From Sipunculus nudus (Eukaryota > Annelida > Sipuncula > Golfingiida > Sipunculidae), in contig CM049309.1 of the NCBI GenBank assembly GCA_026874595.1, forward strand, positions 27,717,033-27,781,032: a DNA stretch of 64,000 bases, read 5' to 3'. Positions within the stretch are counted from its first letter, which is position 1, and each line of letters starts with the position of its first letter. The position numbers and the translations under genes are program-made. Under the pieces are notes generated by a model, which worked only from the letters and a program-made list of their open reading frames with translations, ran no database searches and was not told where the DNA came from. Of this stretch, positions 31,250 to 42,722 are shown piece after piece.

Positions 31250-32580
31250 TGATCTTAGCATATGCTGACCTTGCCCTCTACATTACCCCCACCTCATTCC
31301 CTGTTGGTGGAACTTTAACGTGTTCATTTATCTTAATTGTAATTCTTGTTATTGTTGTCCTAAATTAAAAATGAAAATTAAATAGATTTAAATCCTTTAG
31401 TATCAATTAGGTTTTTGTCGCAATTAATACTCACAATTTGGGTAAGTTCAGCATTACTTAAAGATAGTTTACTAACAGTACATATATCCAGTTCCGGTAA
31501 GTTCATTTTCACCATAGTTACAGACCCTGTCATACGTTTCACACGATGTTTAATAGTAAGAAGAAAGTTAAATATAAAAAAATTTCATGTTTAGCACGGT
31601 TTGAAAATAAAAAGGGTAAGGTTTAAATAATCCTGAAACACACAAAAAAATATTAAACGAAGGTTTGATCCAATATAGTGTTATCTAATATGATCAGTTC
31701 CTGCTAAACACCACATAAATCAAGTCATATACACCAATATCTGTATACTTAGTATAGTTTAATTATAGAATATACAATTTGCACATTCCTTGCTTGTATC
31801 ATTCACATTCAACCTGTTCATTTTCAACAAAACACGAATATACTTATATATTTGTGTCTATACCACAAATATTTTAATCTTTTTTTTATTAGTCCATTTT
31901 AATTAAGGCTGTTACTATATTTAATTTTAATTGTAGACTTTCTTCAACTTTGAGAATACGCATAGACCCTGAGATCTGCAAAATTACCAATGAATTTTCA
32001 TCAAATGTGACAGAAGGAAACTTCCTGATTTTAAATTGACAATGACCTAAAGAAGTTTAAAGCATGTATAGGCCTACTCACAAATTAATGACTGTTGGAC
32101 AATTCAAAAGTGAATGTTGTCTGCAAGGGCAAGTGTTCTCGAGGCATTCGCTGCACAACAGCAAAAGCTCGGCCTTCAGTGAAATAAAATGTATACAAAG
32201 CAATGTCATGGTCATACGTACAGGCAAGCAATACACATTTCATGGTCCTATCTCCTGAATCTTTACACTACAAGTAGGCTGTATATTAATCACTCCAGTG
32301 GGACACCTCTGTGAATGAGGCTATCTTGTCACTTCGGGTCTATTTAGGTCACCGCTCCCCAGCGCTGACCAGTACAGCAGATAGACACTTAGCAGATACA
32401 CCTGCTGATAATCAAATATTTCAGTTGGGTCTGCTCCCAACCATTTTACAAATCAAGATCAGATAGTTTTCGTTAAATTATCTTATACTTATCTGATTTT
32501 CAAATATATTTCATTGCTGTGCCCTTTCCACATCGAGCTTCTTGCGGCAGAGACAACTCGAGTATCGCGTATGGTGTGCA
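31250..32580. other. No gene seen
   Basis: AT-rich sequence without a recognisable element. It may include the 5' UTR of the LINE that follows. Confidence 0.4.
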
Positions 32581-32620
32581 AAAGGTCATATGACACCGTC
32601 GTGGGCCACCCTCCACGTGG

Positions 32621-33511
32621 GTGTGGAACCTGTTTTATTTCAAAGAACGCTGTTATACGCAAAGAACCGTTTTAGCGCATAAAGAATCCCCACGGTTCCA
32701 CCTGAAACTACTGCATGGGTTCCCCAAAGGACCCCTTGGAACCCTTATTTCTAAGAATGCAGGGGATTCCGTATTACGGGAGCTGAATAACGCACACACT
32801 GACATAGAGCAATCCTCAAAAAGTACTCGAGTTAACTTGTCACCAATTAGCAGTGAGCAGATTAGTGATCAGGTGGGCCTAGCTATAACAAAGGTACCAC
32901 CAGCAAATACCCATCCAATGAACAAGATTAGATCGGTTACAAGGAATACCAATAAAACAAAGAATAATCGAGTATTGGTTGTTGGGGATTCCTAATTAAG
33001 ACCGGTGAAAACGAAATCACTTGCACCATCAACGCGAACCCGCACACCCCCAGGTGCTACAGTTAATGAGGTTGACAGTTGTAACGCGGCTAGTCAGAAA
33101 GGCGATTGTGTGTGCTTAGTCGGTACAAATGATTGTTCTCATCGTGAGGCTAATACTGACAGGAAACTCCATGATTACAAAAGACTCATCAAAACACCCA
33201 AGGAAATTTGTAATGATGTTACAATATTAGGCATCCCTCCGAGGATAGACATTACTGAACACCAAAATATGTGTGAGAAGGTCAATAAAGCTCTAAAGGA
33301 TACATGTGAAGCACTATCCTGTAAATTTGATGACAATGACCAAACTTTCCTCCTTGAAAATGGTTCTATTTACACACATATGTATCAAACGGATGGTTTG
33401 CACTTCTCAGTTCGGGAGACACTGGCATTATTGAGTAATCTGGCGTGTGCTGACCCTGAAATTGATGTTGATCAAATGAATGGCCATGACGAAAATTCAT
33501 TTTCACAGTAA
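32621..33511 (+). pseudogene. LINE ORF1 with SGNH/GDSL-esterase-like domain
   Basis: The first frame (32621-32995) ends NNRVLVVGDS, the nucleophile block of SGNH hydrolases. A stop and frame change follow, then 33005-33511 carries CLVGTNDCS (the third conserved block), an RIDITEHQNMCEKVN stretch and TDGLHFS (the final D-x-x-H block). Esterase-like domains occur in ORF1 proteins of CR1-type LINEs. Their role in retrotransposition is unclear. The nonsense codon right after GDS and the frame loss inactivate this copy. Confidence 0.6.
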
Positions 33512-33933
33512 TTTGATGAGAAAAGAAACTCCAAGGATTATAATCTCCCTAACAAGAATTAAGAGGAATGGCCCCCACTTCCTCGTTCATGCAGGGGCGG
33601 ACATGGTGGCAAGGTGGCATGGATATCAGACGGGAGTACGTAGAAATTATGGACTCCGTCATGGTAACACCATGAAAAGTTTTGTTAAGACCAGTGAATT
33701 AAGAAAATCAACATCAGGGATGGAATCCCTGGCATGGAAAATACTGTGTGGTGGCTGATGACTTGATAAACACAGAGTTGGAGCCCGATAGACTTGAATA
33801 CCAGAGAAATGTTCCTGTGTATCACTCAGTCGGGAGTAGGTTTACCCCTGGTCATCCCTACACTCGCCACCTCCACTAGTTCATCCACCAGGTACATCCA
33901 ACCCGGGTACACGAGCAAACACACAGCCCGCAT

Positions 33934-34281
33934 ATGTATTACAGTGTATACAACGATGTAAATATAGTTTACCCAGATCAAACCAAATATTTTCAACAGT
34001 CACGACGAATTGTGCCTCTGAACTCGCATAACAGTCAGTCGACTGATACAAGCGCATTCCCTCAACGGTATTTACCACATAAGGAATACGATAACAGTGT
34101 TCTACAATGTGCTTCATGTGGGAAAATTGGTAATTCGGCTGAACAATGCAGGAAACAAAACGGATTCATGCGTTTCCATTGTGGTACTAAAGGGCACAGA
34201 TATGAAAATTGCCGTGTCCGCATCAGTCATGTCAACCAAGGAATTAAACCCCCTCCTGGGAATCCCATATGGCATAGGTAA
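33934..34281 (+). pseudogene. LINE ORF1 C-terminus with two CCHC-like knuckles
   Basis: A 115-residue frame includes CASCGKIGNSAEQC and, 20 residues on, FHCGTKGHRYENC, resembling a pair of retroelement zinc knuckles that bind nucleic acid. It lies between the esterase-like domain and the ORF2 start, in the same orientation. Frame breaks separate it from the upstream part. Confidence 0.55.
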
Positions 34282-34344
34282 TAGTAAAAATAAAAAGTCG
34301 GTTCATAAAGACTCCCAGGATTATAGTAATACAAAAACAGCAAA

Positions 34345-34430
34345 ATCAAGTGACCGCATTAAGATTAGACATATCAACAGCATAAGCATGATCAATAAGT
34401 TTACAGAACTTCAGAAAATTATCATCGAAG
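34345..34430 (+). pseudogene. LINE ORF2 start (endonuclease first strand)
   Basis: IKIRHINSISMINKFTELQ is the decayed form of the opening strand and helix of a CR1/jockey-type APE endonuclease. The frame runs straight into the LTR at 34431. Confidence 0.6.
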
Positions 34431-35207
34431 TGTTACATTTATTTATTTATTATCCGCAGGATTTTATATAGCTTAAAATGTGCTTGACATTCTGATTCGT
34501 ATTAGGCGCAAGCCGTGTGCGTTGCTATGGGAACCGCACTTGTTGAACTCTGCTTGTTCGCAGAGTGTAAACATACAGCGCGTTCCTAGTGAGCTAAAAG
34601 CTTCGAGTCTGTTCTTTGGAATTTTCCATGCCTAGAAGTTGCTGGACTTCGGGTGAAAAAGCTATAAATAGGAACTGTGTTTAGAACCGAGAGGAGAAGA
34701 AAAATACCAGTTGGCACGAAAGGGGTCGACTTTCTCGTCAGTCCTGGGACCTACTCCGATGATTGCATAGTAACAGATATTCTACGGACTTTATACAGAC
34801 TTTATACAGTTTTTATGAAGATTGTCTTCAGTTTGACTTTGGGATATTTACCTGAACTTCACTTCTGAATTACAACAGATGTCTTCGAGATTTAGTTGGA
34901 CTATTCACCGGGAAGATTTACTTGAAGTGTTCACGTGGATGATTTGTGCTAAAAGACTCTTGTTGGACTGTGACAGTTTGGGTATCCAGAAATCAAAGTC
35001 TAGGATCCGGACTCTGGTGATGTACATTTGTATTATTGTATTGTCTTACATACTGTGTAATTGTATTGATTTAGTGTATTGTAATGTTAGGATTGTTCTA
35101 AGATTAAGTTATAATTATTTGTTAACAAAAAAACCCCACTGATTTCTTTATTCATTCCCCTAGACATTTCACGATTTCGTGATCTGTTATTATTACGTTC
35201 CGTAACA
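34431..35207 (+). repeat. 5' LTR of the Gmr1-type relic
   Basis: Starts TGTTACA and ends GTTCCGTAACA, 777 bp. TATAAATA at 34663-34670 is a likely promoter. Same family as the solo LTR at 48674-49465 and the fragment at 4962-5163. Confidence 0.85.
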
Positions 35208-35212
35208 TAAAT

Positions 35213-35228
35213 TCTGGGCTTGTCCGAG
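35213..35228 (+). other. PBS-like site, tRNA-Pro-like
   Basis: TCTGGGCTTGTCCGAG, just after the LTR, recalls the proline-tRNA primer site of several retroviruses with two bases missing. Tentative. Confidence 0.35.
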
Positions 35229-35342
35229 AAGCTTAATAGTTTTGAAAATTTATTAGGCCTTGACCTAGACACATTGTTTACAATACATTGTTTACAAGAT
35301 TTATCTCAGCGGTTTTTTTTGTTATTGTTTTAACATCTTAAC

Positions 35343-36930
35343 ATGGCATATTTCAAACCTGAGACATTTGTTGATGATCCCGACCCTGATCAACTTGAAC
35401 AGTTGACAAAAGAACAGTTGTTGCGTTTGGGACAACACTCAGGGCTAGGTGTGAAAAAAGCTTTCAGAAAGCCTGATATCATTGCTAAAATCGTGCAAGA
35501 TCTAGTTAGCAAAGGTTAAATTGAAGAGAGTGAAGTGAAAACATAACAAAATGAGAGCCTTGCTATGCAGTTAGAAATCGAGTTAAAACGGCTGGAGTAA
35601 GAAAGACTTAAACTAGAACATGGTCTACATGCTGCCCCAACTCACAGTTTTGATGTTACTAAACACATTAGACTTGTCCCACCTTTTCAAGAAAAAGAGG
35701 TTGATAAATATTTCTTACACTTTGAGAAGGAAGCTGAAAATTTAAAATGGCCTAAGAAAATTTGACTCTGCTATTATAAAGTGTATTGACTGGCAAGGTC
35801 AGAGAAATTTATACAGAGCTTTCAGTAGAAGCTGCTGCTGACTATGACCAGGTTAAACGGTTAATCCTAAAAGGTAATGAATTAGTTCAGGAGGCTTACC
35901 GCCAGAGATTCAGTAATTGGGAAAAGCGCAAAAATAAGACCCATGTAGAATTTGCTAGGACTAAAGAGCAGTTGTTTGATCGCTGGTGTAGTTCTAGATT
36001 TTGCTTGAAGAATTTAAGTGCTGCATTAACGCAGATGTTAAAACTTTTCTTGATGAGAAAAGTCCTGAAACACTTGACATTGCTGCTCAATTAGCTGATG
36101 TTTATTCATGAACACATAAAATGCCCTTTACTAGCCAATTAAACCAGTCATTCACAAACAAGAACGTAAACCAGTATGGTCAAAAGAAGTTTAAGGCGCA
36201 GTCACCCAGTACTAGTAGTCCTAATAGTTAAAATAAGTCCATTGCTACACCTCAGTCCACGTCCACTGTGTCTGAGTCCAATAAAGATCAGTCATTTTCA
36301 AAGAAAATATGTAATTACTGCAAAAAGGAAGGTCATCTCATATCTGACTGCTGGAAACTTACAATTAAACCAAGGAGCAAACCTTCTGGTTTTGTTTCAA
36401 AACTTATGCATAGCATAGTACAAGAGCCAAGCTCTTTTCATTCTAATAAGGGGTACAACTCCTTTATTGACTCTAAAAGAGAGTTTAATGCTACGGAGGA
36501 CAACGTGCCGTCTGACTCCAAAGAAGAATCCGTAGCTTGCGGGGTAAAAACCTCATTTGATTCCTTCAAGGGAATAAATAAAGCTGGGTCCTTTCAAGAC
36601 TCCTGCAAGCAGTATCCTCTAAATAAGGTAGGTCCTTTTATGACTCTTGCGAGAGTATTTCAAATGAGGCTAGGTCCTCTTAAGACAAACAGAAGTTTGT
36701 TTCTGCTGAGGAAAATTCCTCTGTTGACTCCCATGAGGAGTTCAATTGTAATAAGGATGTAGATTCCTTTTGTGACTCTGAAAAAGAGTTTATGACTGAC
36801 AGTGTCAGTGTCAGTTCTTTGTTTGATAAAATTGAGGTAGTAGATTCTTCTCCTGACTCTGAAATGGAGTTATGTGAGCCATTCATACATGATGGTTTTG
36901 TATCACTTTCAAGTGATTTTTAAGATTCTA
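35343..36930 (+). pseudogene. gag: gag of the Gmr1-type relic
   Basis: Begins MAYFKPETFVDDPD and a SAP-like LTKEQLLRLGQHSGLGVKK stretch at 35343, and meets a TAA near 35517. Later blocks in other frames are a SCAN-like capsid piece (VQEAYRQRFSNWEKR near 35890) and one CCHC knuckle, CNYCKKEGHLISDC, near 36310-36350. A tail with many repeated GACTC-type words follows (36440-36900). At least four frame changes or stops are present. The gene would have made the particle shell. Confidence 0.7.
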
Positions 36931-36936
36931 CCCCTA

Positions 36937-37180
36937 TAAGAATTTTGAGGGACACTGGTTCAGGCCAAACTCTCATGTTAGCAAACACTTTGCCATTTTC
37001 TAATAAGTCTTTTTCTGGTGCACATGCACTTGTTAATGGTGTGTTTTCAGACAAGCACACTTCAGTCCCAATTCACAGTGTACATTTAAAGTCAGATCTG
37101 ATTTCTTGGAATATTACTGTGGACATAAGAACTACTTTACCCTTCAAGGGAATTCGATCAGTTGCTACTAAACAATGATG
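36937..37180 (+). pseudogene. Protease fragment of the Gmr1-type relic
   Basis: ILRDTGSGQTLML at 36937-36975 is the aspartic protease active site (D-T-G), closely like VLRDTGCSS in the 56-61 kb element. The frame changes near 37165, where a NNDVAGEKVQPVPIV stretch, the protease C-terminal region, continues in another frame. Confidence 0.7.
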
Positions 37181-38520
37181 TTGCAGGTGAAAAAGTACAG
37201 CCAGTACCAATAGTGACGGAAAAGCCGTCACTTGATCAGGACACTGATCCTGAAAATCAGGAAATTCCTGGTTTGTATACTTCATGTGCTGTAACTAGAT
37301 CTATGACCGAGAAAAACACACATGAGGATAATGGTCCAGATAATAACACTCTGGGAGTCACTAGTGACTCGTCTAACGACTCACTCGTACAGGCTGCAGC
37401 ATTTCCAAGGTCAGAACTTATCGCGGAACAGCATAAGGACCCTGATATTTCATGTTTATTTCCCAGGGCAGTTTCTAAAGATGAACCCAGTCACGAAACC
37501 GATTTTGTTTCTATGTAAAAAAATGGAGTGCTTATGCGTAAATGGCGACCACCTGATGTATGCGCTGATGATGAGTGGGCCATCAAACATCGAATAGAAG
37601 TGCCGAAAAGCTAGCGCAATGAAATTCTTAGCATGGGACATGAGGCTCCTTAGTCTGGCCATTTAGGTATAAATAAAACGTATCAGAAAGTTAGTATACA
37701 CTTCTATTGGTCTAATCTCAAGACAGTACATTACTGTAAATCATGCCACACATGTCAGATGGTAGACAAGCCCAATCTGAATCCTCCTTAAGCCCCACTT
37801 AGGCCTATTTCTGCTTTTGCGGAAACATTTAGTAGGATTATTGTTGATTGTGCTGGACCACGGCCCAAAACAAAATCTGGACATGAATACTTGTTGACAA
37901 TTATGTGCGCTTCTACCAGGTTCTTTGAGGCAATACCATTTGCGCAAAATTAATGCCAAAAGTGTTGTCAAGCCACTGACCAAGATTCTTTTTTATAATT
38001 TTTGGATTACGAAAATCAGTCCAGTCTGACAAAGGGTCTAATTTTATGTCTGGCTTATTCCAGCAATTTATGCTTGCGCTAGGTATAAAACAGTACATCT
38101 CTTCGCCATACCATCCTGAAAGTCAGGGCGCCCTCGGGCGTTTTCACCAGACATTAAAAAAACATGATTAGGACCTGTTGTTATGACACACAGAAAGACT
38201 GGGATGAAGGAATCCACCTATTGCTGTTTGCTGTCAGAGAAGCTTTTCAAGAGTCCTTAGGTTTCAGTCCCTTTGAACTAGTTTTCGGACACTCAGTTCG
38301 AGGTCAATTAAAATTGCTTAAAGAGAAACTATTGCGTGAAAATCCTGATTTTCTTAGTTTATTGCAGTATGTCTCAGACTTTCGCACTAAACAATACAAT
38401 GCTTCTGAGCTTGCAAAGTCTAATCTAAGAGCTGCAAAAAGTAAAATGAAAACAAAAGATGACAAGCACACTGTAAGTAGGACGTTTGAGCCTGGTGAAA
38501 AGGTCCTTGCCTTACATTTT
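37162..38520 (+). pseudogene. Integrase of the Gmr1-type relic, directly after protease
   Basis: After a short linker with CAVTRSM (like ETRSM in the other Gmr1-type element) comes the integrase: GHLGINKTYQKVSIHFYW and CKSCHTCQ (zinc finger, about 37650-37760), a core with FSRIIVDCAGP (first Asp, near 37835) and EYLLTIMCASTRFFEAIPF. A later block, FGHSVRGQLKLLKEKL, is at 38164-38562. The second catalytic block (about 38015) is frame-shifted. Many stops are present. The coding sequence runs directly into LTR sequence near 38520, so the integrase end and all of RT-RNase H are deleted. Confidence 0.75.
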
Positions 38521-38875
38521 ATACAGATTGTCTTCGGTTTGCCTTTGGCAAATTTTACCTGAACTTCTATTCTGAATTACAACAGATTGTCTTCGAGATT
38601 GAGTTGGACTTTTCACCGGGAAGATTTACTTGAAGTGTTCAAGTGGATTATTTGTGCTAAAAGACTCTTGTTGAACTGTGACAGTTTCGGTATCCAGAAA
38701 TCAAAGCCTAGGATCCGGACTCTGGTGATGTACATTTGTATTATTGTTATGTTTTAAATACTGTGTAACTGTATTGATTTAGTGTATTGTAATGTTAGGA
38801 TCGTTCTAAGAATAAATTATAATTATCTGTTAACAAAAAAAAAAACATTGATTTCTTTATTCATTCCCTTAGACA
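38520..38875 (+). repeat. Partial 3' LTR of the Gmr1-type relic
   Basis: Matches 34797-35165 of the 5' LTR (ACCTGAACTTC, GGGAAGATTTACTTGAAGTG, TATTGATTTAGTG). It lacks both the LTR start and its last 40 bp or so; it stops at TTAGACAC, where LINE coding sequence resumes. Confidence 0.85.
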
Positions 38876-40800
38876 CTAATGTGTACGCCCCATTGCGCAC
38901 GCACAGAGTAAAATCGAAAAAAAATGGTCATGGCTGACTGCCGATCTGATACACCTAATGCATGAAAGCTGCATATAAACTTGCGTGTAAAATTACAATT
39001 ATCCCTACCTCTTGACGGTGTCGCTCCTTACGTAATCAAGTAAATACTTTTACTCGCAACGCTAAACGTGAATTCTTCTTGAATAAAATTGCAGACGCAA
39101 AAGGTAACCAAAAACAAATGTGGAAGGTAATACGCTTTACCTTTAATACAAACAATTCTAGCTCTTCTAACACATTAATGGCATCACAATTCAACGAGTA
39201 TTTTGTTGACATAGGTCCTAAACTTGCATCTAAAATTAAGAATTCATCTGAAATTCACATTCCGGAGCTTAAATCACAAAATTGCATATTTCAATTTCTC
39301 TTTCTATCCAAGAAAATGAGATATTATGGCAACTTAAAAATATGCCAAATTCTTTTGATATAGATGTTTTAGGTGTGGATGCATAATTGTTAAGACTAGC
39401 TACAGAAGAGCTCACGCCTTACATATGCACCATAGTTAACATGAGTTTAGCGGAAGGTTAAGTTCCAACAGATTTAAAACAGGCAAGAGTTACGCCAATT
39501 TATAAAGGGAAAGGCCCTGCGGATGATTATCGCCCGATTTCTGTAATTTCACATATAGCTAAAATTATGGAAAAAAGGATTCACCAGCAGTTATATTTAT
39601 TTATTTATGATAACAAACTTTTAGGTCCATCACAATATAGACATTCATAAAACAACACTCGACCATTACGTCACTACTTAGCAGTACATCTGATTGGGTA
39701 AAAGCATGCGACAAAGGACATATAACTGTAGATTGCTTTCCAGATATTTGTAAATGTTTTGATTACAAATTTCACGCTAGGTTACTTGACAAGCTTTATA
39801 AATATGGAATACGGAATTGAGAATTAGAGTGGTTTAAATCGTATCTAAGTAATCGGACTCAAGCTACTTAATATAATGGATCAATTTCTGACTGTTCGCA
39901 GATTTCTGTGCATGGAATTCCCTCAAGGTTCTGTTCTCGGACCACTTTTATTCTTAATTTATCTTAATGATGATTGTAACATACAAAAATTTAGTAAAAT
40001 TAGCCTGTTTGTTGATGATATATGCTTATATGTTTCTGGTCCCACTATTGAGTCCGTGGCACAGAAAATATAAGTTGATATTAATAGAATATCTGACGAT
40101 CAATACAGTAAAATCCTACCTAATGGGCATCGGAAGTAGACAAAACTTATCTAAAATTACACCATCATATCAACCTATTTTGTTAAATGATACAGTCCTA
40201 CGGTATACTGATAAGGCTCAATATCTCGGATTAACACTTGACAGTTGTCTTACTTGGAGAGCACATGTCAATTAACTTGCTTCCAAATTAAAACCTAAAC
40301 TAGGCGCTCTTGCTCGTCTGAGTTAAGTTTAACCTTCACAAGAACTCGTTCATATTTATATGACTACTATACAACCCTGTATTAATTACGGTTTAATCAT
40401 TTGGGGCCATCAAAGCCAAACTAACATGAACGTTGTCCAGAAATTCCAGAATAGGGCTGCCCGTATATAATTTCTGCATGGAATTATAATATGAATACAC
40501 CTAGTTCAACTTTAAAATGGCAAAACATCAATCAAAGATTATTGTACCTCTCTAATATATTCATGTTTAAATGCATGAATGGCCTAGCACCTGGTTATGT
40601 TAATTATCTAATAGAAACCCTTACGACCTTTTAACACGAGATATTCTTGTCAGGTCAAAGTACCTACAGTTAGAACTTAATTGATGCAAAAATCTATTAT
40701 TTATCAGGGACCGAAATTCTGGAAGTTGTTACCGGAAGCTTTACGTAAGATAGATAATTTATATAATTTTAAAAAAGATATTTAGCACAATTTTCAAAGC
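38876..40800 (+). pseudogene. CR1/L2-like LINE ORF2, linker, RT and C-terminus (right half)
   Basis: Starts with NVYAPLRTHRVKSKK, the linker between endonuclease and RT, then KREFFLNKIADAKGNQKQMW (39070), FNEYFVDIGPKLASKI, TPIYKGKGPADDYRPIS (39495-39545), FPQGSVLGPLLFLIYLNDD (39918-39975), a FVDDICLY block at 40007-40030 standing for the FADD catalytic motif, and LSNIFMFKCMNGLAPGY (40550-40600). Many stops and shifts. Same strand and order as the fragment at 32600-34430, so I read the two as one LINE split by the LTR element. About 200 residues of endonuclease are missing at the junction. Confidence 0.7.
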
Positions 40801-41463
40801 CCTTGACATAATATCAATAAATCTGTTTTTCTTTTTTATTACATGGTATGCATGCATGTTGACATTTTATGCTTTACGAATACCAGTAAGTGAAAATAAA
40901 CTAACATAACTATGCGCACATTGCACTTGTAGTTTGTATTATTCTCTGCACTTATTTCATACAATGTTATCAACATTTTTAATCACCTGAATGGCCTATC
41001 ATTAGTTTAATAATATTCTATAATAAACTCTTAATAATTGTCATACTATTATAGGAATTAACAATATACGTTATTTTCAGTTATAATATTCTGCACATAC
41101 ATGTTTACTTGTATAGTACTGTCGTGCTATTTGATCAGGTTTAAAATTTCAATTACTATCAGGGCCTTGTTGAAGATCGGTATATTCTGAAAAAGCCACC
41201 CTGAAGAAAGATATATTAATAATAATGAATAAATAATAATTACTGTCCCAGAAAGCTAAACACTGAGATACTTAGACACTCTTGCCAGGAATAATACGAG
41301 GCGTGGCCTACAAGGTGCGCTTGGGACAAAAGTATAACGGGGGAGGTGAATCATACAGGGGCTTATTATATGATATGTAAGATATATAGGTATGTGTACA
41401 TCAATGTGCCTATATAAACATATGAATTGGATAATGTAACATGTAAATAAATATATATATATA
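40801..41463. other. LINE 3' end region, otherwise nothing seen
   Basis: AT-rich. The phrase AAGCCACCCTGAAGAAAGATA near 41195, then TAATAATAATGAATAAATAA, could be the LINE 3' tail. Confidence 0.4.
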
Positions 41464-41646
41464 CAGTGAAACTTCGTTGTGTCGAAGTCGAAGGAATCCT
41501 CGATAACTTCGAAATATCCGAGGTTCGACACAAGCGGGTTTTATTTGGTAACAATTTAACTACAATTGTCCGGAATATCGAGTATGTAACTTCGACAAAA
41601 GCAGGGTATTCGACTTAAGCGAGTTCGACACATCGAGGTTTCACTG
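41464..41646. mobile_element. Tigger/pogo-like MITE, 183 bp
   Basis: Left end CAGTGAAACTTCGTTGTGTC; right end reverse complemented CAGTGAAACCTCGATGTGTC. TIRs match over at least 24 bp with three mismatches. It is flanked by TA on both sides (41462-41463 and 41647-41648), the Tc1/mariner-type target duplication. No coding capacity. Confidence 0.8.
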
Positions 41647-41656
41647 TACATGTATG

Positions 41657-41658
<2 letters not shown>

Positions 41659-41714
<56 letters not shown>
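41659..41714. repeat. (TA)n microsatellite
   Basis: TA repeat with one CATA interruption, next to the MITE. Confidence 0.9.
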
Positions 41715-41716
41715 AC

Positions 41717-41990
41717 TCTGAAGAAAAACAACACTGTTAATTCACAACAGTCTGTTTCACGGGATGCGACCCGATCATCAGGTGAATGTGGTTAGAATGA
41801 AGCTAACGGCGTGGTTTGAAAAGCTGAGACTTTACGAGATTACAAGATTATGCTTTGTGCGATTCGGGGGGGGGGGGGGGCATGTGAAAGACTGACACTG
41901 ATCCTATTGTCCTCGGGTGCACAATAGGATTGGTCGGGGTACACGTGCGATACTGGAACATAACAGGGCAGGGCAAAGAGGTTATTTATA
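41717..41990 (-). repeat. Second copy of the 25.8-26.2 kb inverted-repeat family
   Basis: Contains AACAACACTGTTAATTCACA, GTTTCACGGGATGCGACCCG and ATCATCAGGTGAATG, then, after a poly-G tract, GTGAAAGACTGACACTGATCC and ACACGTGCGATACTGGAACA. This is the inverse order of the copy at 25780-25946. It has only one unit, not a tandem array. Confidence 0.7.
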
Positions 41991-42467
41991 GTTGTAAATT
42001 TTATATATAATACAAAGATATATACCAGGATGCTCAATAAGCATATTGAACTGATTTCTAATAGGGTCTTGGAAGCAGTGAACATATCAGTAGTATACAT
42101 ATGATAAAAATGCACATATACTATGACAATACACAATATACAAGGCAAATATACAATATAAAAGGCAAATATACAATACTATACTCATACCAATGCAATC
42201 CACTCGGTAAACTCACCATGATGTTGTGGTAACGCCATGACCCTCATCACTGCAAAGCAGTGAGAGAACAACTATATCTGAACAGGTAAGTCTGCCCAGC
42301 GGATCCTCGTTGGGGGGGGGGGGGGGTTTAAGGGGGCACGCTGAATATTAGAACGAATGCTAGGTTTTAAAATATTTCAGGGTGAATTTGTTTTGATGGC
42401 GGCACTTGGAGAGAATTTCTGCTCTTGAGTTTGACAATGATCCAGGGGGGGCCGTTGCTATAAGTAG

Positions 42468-42722
42468 CTATTCAGACAAGCAGAGATCGTACTTCCTAGT
42501 GTCACAGAAGTAAGGTGCTGCCTTGGCAGATATGTCCCAGGAGAGCTTGTAATTGACATTGTTGTCTTTTAGTGACCAAATGTGTTTAGACAGTTCAGTA
42601 TTTTTAGCGTGGGATCTGTTCCGAAAGGATTGCTTGTGGTTATTGTATCTTGTCTTGAAATCACCTTCAGTACACCCTATGTAGTGTTTCACGTCATTGT
42701 CTAACTGTTGCCTTGTAGACAA
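42468..42722 (-). pseudogene. PLE copy 2, GIY-YIG endonuclease
   Basis: KHYIGCTEGDFKTRYNNHK has the GIY-YIG-like strand and the catalytic Arg region; HIWSLKDNNVNYKLSW and CDTRKYDLCLSE follow as in Penelope-like nucleases. It is complete to the stop but separated by one frameshift from RT. The nuclease makes the target nick for insertion. Confidence 0.85.

Larger units (their letters stand above)
32600..34430 (+). mobile_element. CR1/L2-like LINE, ORF1 and start of ORF2 (left half)
   Basis: ORF1 blocks (32621-34300) are followed by the first residues of an ORF2 endonuclease (about 34345-34429). The element is cut at 34431 by the 5' LTR of a Gmr1-type retrotransposon and resumes at 38876. Frameshifts and stops are frequent, so it is a dead copy. 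Confidence 0.65.
34431..38875 (+). mobile_element. Decayed Gmr1-type gypsy element (PR followed by INT)
   Basis: 5' LTR 34431-35207, then gag, protease and integrase, then directly a partial 3' LTR (about 38520-38875). There is no RT between protease and integrase, and none after. Compared with the intact Gmr1-type element at 56-61 kb, this fits an element with INT ahead of RT that has lost everything from the integrase C-terminus to mid-LTR. It lies inside a LINE. Multiple stops and shifts mark it as old. Confidence 0.75.

Noticed and set aside
34677-35142. Small frames within the 34.4-35.2 kb LTR as genes
   Set aside because: They lie in LTR sequence that recurs at 38.5 and 48.7 kb and have no domain.
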